Of a stretch of 64,000 bases of DNA, positions 1-7,500 are shown piece by piece. Position numbers and translations under genes: made by a program. Source of the DNA: CAZHHM01 sp964532225 (lineage in GTDB: Bacteria > Margulisbacteria > WOR-1 > JAKLHX01); the NCBI GenBank assembly GCA_964532225.1, contig CAZHHM010000004.1, positions 1-64,000 on the forward strand. Reading direction: 5' to 3'. The notes beneath the pieces were generated by a model, which was not told where the DNA came from, made no database searches, and was given only the letters and a program-made list of their open reading frames with translations. The first letter of the stretch is position 1; every line of letters begins with the position of its first letter.

Positions 1-1
1 A

Positions 2-646
2 AGGGACAGGGTGGCAGAGTTCATGTCAGTACTGGCCCTGATAGCAGGCTCGCTTGAGCGTTTTTCCACGGAGATAAGGAACCTCTCAAGGACCGAGATA
101 CTCGAGGTCGAGGAACCGTTCAAAAAAGGCCAAAAGGGCTCATCGGCCATGCCTCACAAAAAGAACCCCATAATATCCGAAAGGATAACCAGCCTGGCAA
201 GGGTAGTCCGGGGCAATAGCCTGGCCGCCATGGAGAACATGGCCCAATGGCATGAAAGGGACCTTTCAAATTCGGCAGGGGAGAGGGTCATAATACCTGA
301 CTCGAATATCCTTATTGATTATATGATTAACAAGTTCATCGGCCTTATGGAGGGACTTGTTGTACATCCCGAGAATATGATGAGGAACATAGAGGCTTCG
401 GGCGGTATCGTATTCTCTCAAAGGATCTTGCTGACCTTGGTCAATAAAGGTCTTACCCGCGAGGATGCCTATAAGATAGTCCAGGCAACGGCCATGGAGG
501 CCAGGAATTCAGGCAGGAAGATGAAGGATGTGGCCATAGTAGGGGAGCTCTCAAAGCTCATGAAAAAGGATGAGATCGAGGCTCTTTTTGACCTGGGGTA
601 TTTCACCAGGAACCTTGAAGCAGTATACAAGAGGTTCGGGATCTAG
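2..646 (+). CDS. purB: Adenylosuccinate lyase, C-terminal part (gene runs off the left edge)
   Basis: Purine biosynthesis enzyme that splits SAICAR and adenylosuccinate, releasing fumarate, in the cytoplasm. The open frame is already open at the left edge, so only about the last 214 residues are seen. The fumarase/aspartase superfamily signature GSSAMPHKKNP (the flexible catalytic loop with the serine base) is intact, followed by the helical C-terminal domain typical of PurB (LMKKDEIEALFDLGYF). Other pur genes follow on the same strand (purS, purQ) after 206 bases, so this is a purine cluster. The GTG at base 11 is internal, not a start. Very confident in family. Confidence 0.95.
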   Translation, partial: RDRVAEFMSVLALIAGSLERFSTEIRNLSRTEILEVEEPFKKGQKGSSAMPHKKNPIISERITSLARVVRGNSLAAMENMAQWHERDLSNSAGERVIIPDSNILIDYMINKFIGLMEGLVVHPENMMRNIEASGGIVFSQRILLTLVNKGLTREDAYKIVQATAMEARNSGRKMKDVAIVGELSKLMKKDEIEALFDLGYFTRNLEAVYKRFGI

Positions 647-761
647 GCCTGTATATAGCGGCCCTATATATAGCGTGCGGTTATGTTCGTTTTGAAGAGT
701 ACGGTCGACTGGCCAAAACAACCGTCAATGAAAGGAGCAAAAAAGAAAGCGAAGTTAGGAT

Positions 762-794
762 AGGGGTTATGAATAGACGCTAATCGTCACCCCT
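762..794 (+). promoter_or_regulatory. Possible structured leader upstream of purS
   Basis: In the 206-base gap between purB and purS there is a nested inverted repeat: AGGGGT (762-767) pairs with ACCCCT (789-794), and inside it GACG (776-779) pairs with CGTC (785-788) around CTAAT. There is no T-run after it. I do not recognise a purine riboswitch core. It could be an RNA structure or chance. The rest of the gap holds only a short direct repeat of TATATAGCG near 652-675. Confidence 0.25.
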
Positions 795-852
795 TGCGTA
801 ACAAGCTGATTTTAGCTCTTAAAATATAAAGATAAGGAGATCAAATCGTAAC

Positions 853-1101
853 ATGTTCCATGCAAAGATATTCGTAAGGCACAAAAAAGGGATCCTTGAC
901 CCGCAGGGAAAGACCATAAAGGACGCGCTTCACTCAATGTCATTCTCTAGCGTTACGGAGGTCAAGGTTGGCAAGCTTATAGACCTCAGACTTAGCGCCC
1001 CGTCCCTCCAGGATGCCAAGTCAAAAGTGAACGAGATGTGCAAGCAGCTTCTGGCCAATCCGGTCATCGAAGAATATACGTTCGAGGTTGAGGAGCTCTG
1101 A
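853..1101 (+). CDS. purS: Phosphoribosylformylglycinamidine synthase subunit PurS
   Basis: Small structural subunit (82 aa) of the three-part FGAM synthase (PurS-PurQ-PurL), which bridges PurL and PurQ during de novo purine synthesis. The length and the pattern FHAKIFVRHKKGILDPQGKTI with GFxxV-like strands and the closing NPVIEEYTFEVEEL match the family. An AAGGAG sequence lies about 13 bases before the ATG, a long spacing. The stop overlaps the purQ start by one base (TGATG), implying translational coupling. purL is not in the window. Confidence 0.93.
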   Translation: MFHAKIFVRHKKGILDPQGKTIKDALHSMSFSSVTEVKVGKLIDLRLSAPSLQDAKSKVNEMCKQLLANPVIEEYTFEVEEL

Positions 1102-1790
1102 TGAAAGCAGGCGTTATAGTATTCCCCGGCAGCAACTGCGACTGGGACTGCTTCCACACCGCCAAGAACGAGCTTAAGGCCAGGACCAGGTTCGTCTGGC
1201 ACCAGGAAACCGCCATAAAAGACCTTGATATCGTGATCGTTCCCGGCGGCTTTTCGTACGGCGACTATTTAAGGTCAGGGGCAATTGCAAGGTTCTCACC
1301 GGTAATGAAGGCCCTTGAAGAGTATGTCAAAAAGGACCGCGGACTTGTTATAGGCATATGCAACGGTTTCCAGATACTTACCGAGGCGCATTTGCTTCCG
1401 GGCGCGCTTCAGAAGAACAAACATCTGAAATTCCTGTGCAAGGACGTCTATCTGCGTGTCGAGAACACAAAAACGCCTTTCACTAATTCATGTAAGCCGG
1501 GCCAGGTGTTGAAAGTCCCGATCGCTCATTTTGACGGTAATTACACGGCCGATAAAGATACAATTAAACGGTTAAATGCAAAAAAACAGGTGATTTTCAG
1601 GTATTCCAGCAAAAATGGCTCAGTTGCTGATAAATTCAACCCAAACGGTTCAATAGAGAATATTGCCGGGATATGTAATGAAGCAAGGAACGTGCTCGGA
1701 ATGATGCCTCATCCTGAAAGGGTCACCGAAGCCGTTCTTGACGGCATAGACGGGCAATTCATCTTCAGATCGATCAAGAACTATATCTAA
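1101..1790 (+). CDS. purQ: Phosphoribosylformylglycinamidine synthase glutaminase subunit PurQ
   Basis: Class I glutamine amidotransferase (229 aa) that supplies ammonia to PurL in FGAM synthesis. The nucleophile elbow GICNGFQIL (Cys87) and the His-x-Glu of the catalytic triad in MMPHPERV (His204, Glu206) are present, as is the N-terminal VIVFPGSNCDWD motif. Length is normal for the stand-alone bacterial form (about 225). It overlaps purS by one base. There is no nearby purL, so the synthetase subunit must be elsewhere. Confidence 0.96.
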   Translation: MKAGVIVFPGSNCDWDCFHTAKNELKARTRFVWHQETAIKDLDIVIVPGGFSYGDYLRSGAIARFSPVMKALEEYVKKDRGLVIGICNGFQILTEAHLLPGALQKNKHLKFLCKDVYLRVENTKTPFTNSCKPGQVLKVPIAHFDGNYTADKDTIKRLNAKKQVIFRYSSKNGSVADKFNPNGSIENIAGICNEARNVLGMMPHPERVTEAVLDGIDGQFIFRSIKNYI

Positions 1791-1834
1791 GAAGCAGACT
1801 TTCAAAGAACAAAGGCCCCCTATACTCTACTTTA

Positions 1835-1891
1835 CATAATATATATTATGCGACATAGCATAATAGCTATTTTACCATTAGCCGGCTAATG
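1835..1891. repeat. Cluster of perfect palindromes between purQ and the PEGA gene
   Basis: Two perfect 16-base palindromes sit 25 bases apart: CATAATATATATTATG at 1835-1850 and CATTAGCCGGCTAATG at 1876-1891. The first overlaps another inverted repeat, ATTATGC/GCATAAT. They lie after the purQ stop and 77 bases or more before the next gene. They could be operator sites for a dimeric regulator of the downstream gene, or act as a weak bidirectional transcription end. Confidence 0.45.
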
Positions 1892-1967
1892 CCGGACCTG
1901 AGACTTTTCACAATATTTGATATCACCGACTGTTTTTGACGATATATATGTAGGAGGGGTTCAATAA

Positions 1968-2348
1968 ATGAAAAGAACTTTGATTCTTCTGATGTCAGCG
2001 ATCATGTCGGCGGCTTTGATCATAACATTGTCCCCTATCGCAAATGCTTCTGAAGAGCTGGTCGCAAGCGAGTATATCAAGAACATAGCCGAGGCAGGTA
2101 AAAAGCAGACAACCGGGACCCTGATCATCAAGAACACCACATCAAATGTATTCGTAACTATTGACGGGGGCTTTATCGGTACGGCCTCGTTCGTTTTTGA
2201 CAATATAAAGCCCGGAGAACACACGGTAAAGGGTTTTAAGCGCGGGAATCAGATATTCGAATCGGTCATATATGTAGATGCCGAAGAGAACACATTTTTG
2301 ACAATATATGACGACCATTGCACATCAGGCAGGGCAGCACCTTATTGA
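1968..2348 (+). CDS. Small secreted PEGA-domain protein
   Basis: A 126-aa protein with an N-terminal signal peptide (about residues 1-27, ending near IANASEE). Residues about 45-105 form a PEGA-like beta domain: strands around VFVTIDGGFIGTA, then NIKPGEHTVKGFKRG, the typical short pattern found in surface-layer and cell-envelope proteins. The role is unknown; PEGA domains are usually extracellular beta-sandwich modules. A strong SD (AGGAGGGG) lies 8 bases before the ATG. It is probably a single-gene transcript, ended by the hairpin at 2414-2449. Confidence 0.7.
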   Translation: MKRTLILLMSAIMSAALIITLSPIANASEELVASEYIKNIAEAGKKQTTGTLIIKNTTSNVFVTIDGGFIGTASFVFDNIKPGEHTVKGFKRGNQIFESVIYVDAEENTFLTIYDDHCTSGRAAPY

Positions 2349-2413
2349 TGCAAGTTTTGCCCGCCAGTCAGCGAAAGATATACGAAAGAGCAGAGAAGCT
2401 CTCTCTCAGGCCA

Positions 2414-2449
2414 CCCCGGCCGCCATCTCTCGGCTGCCGGGGTATTTTT
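2414..2449 (+). terminator. Intrinsic terminator after the PEGA gene
   Basis: GC-rich stem CCCCGGC (2414-2420) / GCCGGGG (2436-2442) followed by TATTTTTA. It sits between the PEGA gene and the promoter of the next gene. Confidence 0.75.
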
Positions 2450-2463
2450 ATGACCTCCCCTAG

Positions 2464-2472
2464 TGATATAAT
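2464..2472 (+). promoter_or_regulatory. Extended -10 promoter for the MEMO-AMMECR1 gene
   Basis: TGATATAAT (TGn plus consensus -10) ends 8 bases before the ATG at 2481. No SD is possible in such a short leader, so a leaderless transcript is expected. There is no clear -35. Confidence 0.7.
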
Positions 2473-2480
2473 ATTTTTTA

Positions 2481-3908
2481 ATGAAGAAAGCCTTTTACTT
2501 GTCCGTTCTATTATCCGTCTTACTTATAGGATGCACTTCAGCTAATTCAAGGAAAACCGTATATGCTGGGTCTTTCTATCCCGGCGAAAAGAACATCCTA
2601 AAGGCGACCATTAATGCCTTCCTCTCAAATGCAGGCCCGAAAGTATCCAAAGGACAAATTATCTCGTTAGTCGTCCCGCACGCAGGTTATGAATACTCGG
2701 GCCAGGTAGCAGCTTATTCATATAAAGAAATTAAGGACAAGCCCTTCAAAACGGTCATTATCATAGGCCAGAACCATTTTTCATACTATGACGGCATTGC
2801 CGTTTCCGGCCATGAAGACTTTGAAACACCACTGGGCAAACTCCCTGTCGACCGGGAGCTTGCACGCAAGATCGCCTCAGCCGACCCAAAGATACGCATC
2901 GACGACAACGCCTTCGAAAAGGACCATACGATAGAGGTGCAATTGCCTTTTATCCAATTGTCATTAAAGGACGCCAAGATAGTCCCGATCCTATTCGGGA
3001 ACCTTAGCCCCGATAACTGCAGGATACTTGCCGATGCAATATCACCTTATGTCGATGACAGCACGCTCGTGATAGCCAGCACGGACTGGGCGCATTATTT
3101 TGCTTATGACAAGGTCAACGAAATGGATATTGCCGGTATTGATTCAGTACTAAAAGGGGACCTTAACGGCTTTATTTCGCTCTTGAACCAGAGAAAGACC
3201 GAGGCCTGTGCAGCCTCTGCAGTCATAACCGCCTCGCTCATAGCTTCTTCCAAAGCCTCGAACAGGACATTCCTTTTGAAACATGCGAATTCCGGAGATG
3301 CTACGGGCGACAAGAACGCACAAGTGGTCGGCTACACCGCGCTGGCATTCTCAAGAGAGCCGCTATCGCTTTCGCGTGAAGAGAAAAAGTACCTCCTTGA
3401 TATTGCCAGAAAAACGATCAGCGCCTCTCTTGATAAAAAAGAACTCAAGCTGAACATACCGCCTAACCCTCCCTTCCATGTGAATTCCGGGGTTTTTGTG
3501 ACACTTAAGAAATACGGGATGCTGAGGGGCTGCATAGGCATAATGGAACCCATAAAGCCATTGTACAAAGCTGTATCTGACACTGCCATATCCTCTGCGT
3601 TTCAGGACGCCAGGTTCAGCCCTGTCCGCAAGGATGAGATAGGCAACATCGATATTGAGATCTCCGTCCTCTCCCCTATCAGGGAAATAAAAAGCACGGA
3701 CGAGCTTGTCCCCGGAAGGGACGGGATCATCCTTGTAAACGGCAATAACAGCGGAGTGTTCCTGCCTCAGGTCGCAACTGAACAGAAATGGGATAAGGCT
3801 GAGCTATTGAGACAGATAGGTTATAAAGCCGGATTAGGGCCGGACACATGGAAAGACAAGAACACCAGGCTCTATACTTTCACCGCGGATGTTTTCGGGG
3901 AAGAATAG
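2481..3908 (+). CDS. Lipoprotein fusion of MEMO and AMMECR1 domains
   Basis: 475 aa. Residues 1-18 are a lipoprotein signal (hydrophobic run ending LIGC, lipobox Cys18), so the protein should be exported and membrane-anchored. Residues about 27-292 are a MEMO domain related to class III dioxygenases, with candidate metal-site residues His67 (VVPHAGY), His99 (GQNH), His149 (KDHTIEVQLPF), His205 (WAHY) and Cys243. Residues about 297-475 are an AMMECR1 domain with LRGCIG at 348-353. The B-A fusion is known from AmmeMemoRadiSam systems of unknown chemistry, but the radical-SAM partner is not in this window and an exported version is unusual. Substrate unknown. Confidence 0.88.
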   Translation: MKKAFYLSVLLSVLLIGCTSANSRKTVYAGSFYPGEKNILKATINAFLSNAGPKVSKGQIISLVVPHAGYEYSGQVAAYSYKEIKDKPFKTVIIIGQNHFSYYDGIAVSGHEDFETPLGKLPVDRELARKIASADPKIRIDDNAFEKDHTIEVQLPFIQLSLKDAKIVPILFGNLSPDNCRILADAISPYVDDSTLVIASTDWAHYFAYDKVNEMDIAGIDSVLKGDLNGFISLLNQRKTEACAASAVITASLIASSKASNRTFLLKHANSGDATGDKNAQVVGYTALAFSREPLSLSREEKKYLLDIARKTISASLDKKELKLNIPPNPPFHVNSGVFVTLKKYGMLRGCIGIMEPIKPLYKAVSDTAISSAFQDARFSPVRKDEIGNIDIEISVLSPIREIKSTDELVPGRDGIILVNGNNSGVFLPQVATEQKWDKAELLRQIGYKAGLGPDTWKDKNTRLYTFTADVFGEE

Positions 3909-3920
3909 CCCCCCGCCCTT

Positions 3921-4166
3921 TTATTTAGATTTTTCTGCGGCTGCCGTATCGCTTTTGTTATCAGACGTTTTTGACGGTTCGCTATGTTTTTTGCCATAAT
4001 CTGTCACGTGGAACCCGCTGCCTTTGAACTGTATCCCAACTCTTGAGATAAGCTTTTTGACAGGGCCTTTGCAGTATTTACACTCTTTCAGAGGCTTGTC
4101 GTGAATGCTCTGATGTTCTTCGAACTCTTTACCGCACTTTTCGCATCTGTATTCGTATATTGGCAT
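3921..4166 (-). CDS. FmdB-family zinc-ribbon protein
   Basis: 81-aa small protein beginning MPIYEYRCEKCG, the hallmark of the FmdB/CxxC_CXXC_SSSS family of putative regulatory zinc ribbons. Four cysteines (8, 11, 29, 32) form the zinc site. The C-terminal third is a Ser/Lys/Asp-rich tail of low complexity. I chose the ATG at 4166 because the conserved MPIYEY begins there; an upstream extension would read through the duplicated tRNA sequence. Function of the family is not established. Confidence 0.85.
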   Translation of the reverse strand: MPIYEYRCEKCGKEFEEHQSIHDKPLKECKYCKGPVKKLISRVGIQFKGSGFHVTDYGKKHSEPSKTSDNKSDTAAAEKSK

Positions 4167-4169
4167 TTC

Positions 4170-4208
4170 TTTTAAATATGGAGGCAGGCGGATTTGAACC
4201 GCCGACCT
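4170..4208. repeat. Direct repeat copy 1: duplicated 3' end of tRNA-Ala plus flank
   Basis: A 39-base exact copy of 4303-4341. It holds the T-arm and 3' acceptor strand of the tRNA-Ala gene plus 9-10 flanking bases. The arrangement looks like an att-site duplication left by integration at a tRNA 3' end. Confidence 0.85.
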
Positions 4209-4302
4209 GTCGCTCCGCTCCATGAGGAGATTCTCTCCTCATCCTCCTCTTTAAGGGAAACACCCTGTTTCCCTTAACAACCCTTCTGAAGGTCGGCACT
4301 TT
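4209..4302. other. 94-base structured insert between the tRNA 3'-end repeats
   Basis: Contains two perfect hairpins: ATGAGGAGA/TCTCCTCAT (4222-4230, 4234-4242, 3-base loop) and TTAAGGGAAACA/TGTTTCCCTTAA (4251-4262, 4266-4277, 3-base loop). An outer inverted repeat GCCGACCT (4201-4208) / AGGTCGGC (4290-4297) encloses both. No coding frame of note. It reads as a miniature insertion, an integration scar or a structured RNA downstream of tRNA-Ala. Confidence 0.6.
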
Positions 4303-4341
4303 TTTTAAATATGGAGGCAGGCGGATTTGAACCGCCGACCT
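4303..4341. repeat. Direct repeat copy 2: native 3' end of tRNA-Ala plus flank
   Basis: Exact partner of 4170-4208. Bases 4312-4341 are the real 3' part of the tRNA-Ala gene; 4303-4311 are its downstream flank. Confidence 0.85.
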
Positions 4342-4384
4342 TCTGATTGCAAATCAGACGTTCTGCCAGCTGAACTATGCCCCC
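4312..4384 (-). tRNA. tRNA-Ala (anticodon TGC)
   Basis: 73 bases on the minus strand. Acceptor GGGGGCA pairs with TGCCTCC, discriminator A. The anticodon stem TCTGA/TCAGA encloses loop TTTGCAA, giving anticodon TGC. The T-arm holds GGTTCAAATCC. The 3' CCA is not encoded. It follows tRNA-Ile on the same strand by 88 bases, in the order seen in many rRNA spacers, but no rRNA flanks it. Confidence 0.96.
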
Positions 4385-4388
4385 ATGT

Positions 4389-4470
4389 TAGAAAGCAGAA
4401 AGTAGAAAGTAGAGAATAGAAAGTAGCCCCATCTATTCTCTACTCTCTAATCTCAACTTTCTGCTCTCTA
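4389..4470 (-). repeat. Long imperfect inverted repeat between tRNA-Ile and tRNA-Ala
   Basis: Purine-rich left arm (about 4389-4419, repeats of AGAAAGTAG) is complementary to the pyrimidine-rich right arm (4433-4470). Perfect blocks include TAGAGAATAG (4410-4419) with CTATTCTCTA (4433-4442) and AGCAGAAAGT (4394-4403) with ACTTTCTGCT (4456-4465). In the tRNA precursor it would form a long stem, possibly a processing signal. Confidence 0.7.
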
Positions 4471-4472
4471 AA

Positions 4473-4546
4473 TGGGCCCAGGTGGATTCGAACCACCGAC
4501 CTCACGATTATCAGTCGTGTGCTCTAGCCAACTGAGCTATGAGCCC
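4473..4546 (-). tRNA. tRNA-Ile (anticodon GAT)
   Basis: 74 bases on the minus strand. Acceptor GGGCTCA pairs with TGGGCCC (one G-U), discriminator A. Anticodon stem CACGA/TCGTG encloses CTGATAA, anticodon GAT. D-arm AGCTCAGTTGG and T-loop GGTTCGAATCC are standard. No encoded CCA. An extended -10 lies 8 bases upstream of its 5' end. Confidence 0.96.
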
Positions 4547-4554
4547 TTTTTTTT

Positions 4555-4563
4555 ATTATAACA
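4555..4563 (-). promoter_or_regulatory. Extended -10 promoter for the tRNA-Ile/tRNA-Ala transcript
   Basis: Reads TGTTATAAT on the minus strand, then eight A bases, then the tRNA-Ile 5' end. The start of transcription would fall at or just before the mature tRNA, which calibrates the usual -10 to +1 distance in this genome. Confidence 0.7.
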
Positions 4564-4590
4564 TGATGATGTTTTCGATACTAAAAGCGT

Positions 4591-7500
4591 TCAAAAGAAC
4601 TCAAAGAACTTGCCGGAAATGTCCTTAAAGCGCCAGTTGGTATTGTTCCCTCCGTCCTGCACCGTTTCATCATGCCCGTCAGCTACTGCGTATGTACCGG
4701 CCGGTCCCGCATTGCAATAGGACACCGAAATATTTGTGATATCCTGTGTCACATTCGTCATGCTCATGCGCAAATACCACTCTGACCCTGGATTTGTGGG
4801 GGATAGGATCAGCAGCTGGCCGGCCGAACCTGTCATTTTCAGAGTTCCATTTGACGCAACAGATTGCGCTTTTCCGCTTTCAAAGAATATGGTCCTCGCA
4901 GAAGAGGCCGTACCTGCAAGGCTCGCCCAGTTGTTATCCCCATAAATATACTGGTCAGAGGTGGCATCAAATGTAACGCTCCCGCTTCTCGGCACAAAAT
5001 TGCCGGAGTTGCTCCAGTTACCTTTGACCGTGATCCTGTAGTTGTTAGAACTTGCGTCCAATGTGCTTGAGGTATCAATAAATAAGTCTTTGTTAATGGT
5101 GGTATTCCCTCCCAGAGTCTTTGTGCTCGCGCCGCTTATCACAATGTCCTGATATTGCGGCGAAGCCGAAACCGTTTGAGCGATACCGGACGCATATTCT
5201 ACAGTGCTGCCGTTATTTATCGATATCCCTCCGGCAAAAACGGGGAAAGTAGTAGCAGATGAAGCCGCGCCGAGCTTAAAAGCCCCTGCTTCAATAGTCA
5301 GGGATCCCGATGCAGAAGTGATCTGATATCCTCCATCACTCAAGATGCTGTTCGGGACGTTCGACCCTATTGATAGATAACTCCCAATAGTTGCTATACT
5401 GCTGAGCGTCACTCCTGTGGGGTTGTCGACTTTGACCCTTGTATATGTCGTCAAGCCTCTGACCGTCTGCGGTGAGCTGCCAACGAAGTTAATTACGCCT
5501 GTTCCCTGGTTAACAGTACCTGTGCCGGTAAAATTACCATAAAGATAAACATCAGGATTGTTGGTCGTTAAATTGGCGGCACCGGAGTTCGACGACCAGT
5601 TCCCCCTGATGTATAGTGCTCCTGGCTGAACAAGTTTTGTCCCTAATCCTGACAACGAAAGGTCCCAGTATTGAGGGGTTGTAGAAACATTCTGTGTTCC
5701 CGTAGTCGCCGCATACTCAACAGTCGTCCCCGATTCGATCCCATAAGAATCCATTGTTGGAAAGATCGAAGCTGAAGTCGATAGGGTATATTTTCCTGAG
5801 ATAAGTTCCAGGGTAGATTCCCCTGTTTCTGCTATTGAATTGCCTTGATCGGTAAATACGCTGTTACTTATAATGTCCCCTATTATCAAAGTTTTCACGG
5901 TCGTTGTACCTGTCCCAAGCGATGCACCTGTAGTATTGGGGTTATTTGATTTGAGGATATCGTATGTCGTCACCCTTATGGTCTGGGCCGAGGCAGCATT
6001 GTGGTTGACAGTGTTCTCTGTTGCATTGGCGCTGAAGCTCGTTACTGATATTGCTGTACCTGCCCTCGAAATATTCAATGTAGCCCCGGCCTCCTGGGAA
6101 AATGTCCCCGTTCCTGCGATATCAGTAACTATCGTCAGATCTGAGTTGTTTGAAAGCACGGTCGGAGACGTCACCGAAATACTGGTTATAGTCCAGGGCG
6201 CGTCGCTGAATATCGTCTGATTATTGGTGTTAAAGGTATACAGACCTGTGCCGGAAGTGAAAGAACCGTAATTATCTATCCCGCCTCTGACAGTAAAAGC
6301 ACCGTTACCGGATGCCGACCACGTGCCCAAGTTTAAAATATTCCCGATAAATACTGTGGACCCCGAAGAAGAGGTATCGGATAGCGTAGCTCCGGTTTCA
6401 ATGGTCGTTGGCCCGTTATTTGTAAAAGCGTTGGCTCCAAGGTTTATTGTGCCCGAGGAAACATACAAGCTACCGCCTGCCTGTACTGTTGTCGTACCGC
6501 CTAAACTTGCCGTCTGACCGCCTACGTCAATAATTAAGTTGTGGTATGTACCTGTTTTTACCGTAGTTGCAAGGGATTGGTTGTAATATCTAACGGTATT
6601 GGGCACGCCCGTACAAAGCATGTTCCCTGTTGAAGCAAGGAAGCTCGCCCCTTTGATATCGAGGTACGAACCGGATGCATTTGTCCAGTCAGGGGTCAGG
6701 GTCCCGTTTAGTGTGCCTTCAAAGGTCACGACTCCGTTGTTGGTCACGTCTGAACCGGCAGTGCTCAGAAGAACGTCTCCGGTGAATATTAGCCTGGCTG
6801 AGGATAATATCGACCTTGAGGCCGAGATCGTTACAGGATTCGTGACCGTACCTGTCCCGGATATGTTCTTGGTCGTTCCGCTCAGTGTCAGCGTATTAGA
6901 CCCGATCAACCATCCGTCCACTGAGATATCACCGGCAACCCCGAGTGTAAACGAAGAACAATCAAATGTCGCCCCGTTCTGTATCGTGAGTATGTTAGTG
7001 ATGCTTTCATTTGCTCCCAGGGATTTTATTCCCGGACCTGTTGCCCTCAGGTTAACGTAAGCAAGGTCCTGTACAGACTGGTCCGTCCCATTATAATCAA
7101 TTGTCGATCCCGCGCCCACGGTAACTGTCTCGAACCCCGAATAGTTCCCGGCAAATGTCGAAGCTCTCACATTAATTGTACCTGTAAAAGTAAGGACATC
7201 CGTTCCGCCTGTCCCCGTAATTGTCCAGGCATCAGGCTCGAACGTGGAGGGGGAGGTTACCGTAAAGGTCCCGGCAGCTGAAGCTGCGGCAGCAAGGGAC
7301 TTTGTCCCTCCTCCGGTCAGGGTCAGATTAGCATAGGCAAGTCCGGAGTCTATAGTCTGATCTCCTGCCCTCGCATAGTTTACCGTCGAGCCGGTATTGG
7401 CCGTCCTTAGGACAAAAGAGGGATAGTTGCTTTCGAACGTAGGACCGTTTACCAGCAATGTCCCGGAAATGCTCATATTAGCGGTGCCAGAACCGCTGAC

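Noticed and set aside
683..763. A 26-codon basic frame between purB and purS
   Set aside because: No SD or promoter at a fitting distance; too short to judge.
2318..2545. 75-codon frame over the terminator and promoter before the MEMO gene
   Set aside because: It crosses an intrinsic terminator and a promoter in a different frame from both flanking genes, and has no SD.
4180..4299. Second tRNA gene (tRNA-Sec or a tRNA with intron) in the duplicated region
   Set aside because: Only the T-arm and 3' acceptor strand are present; no matching 5' acceptor, D-arm or anticodon arm can be drawn.
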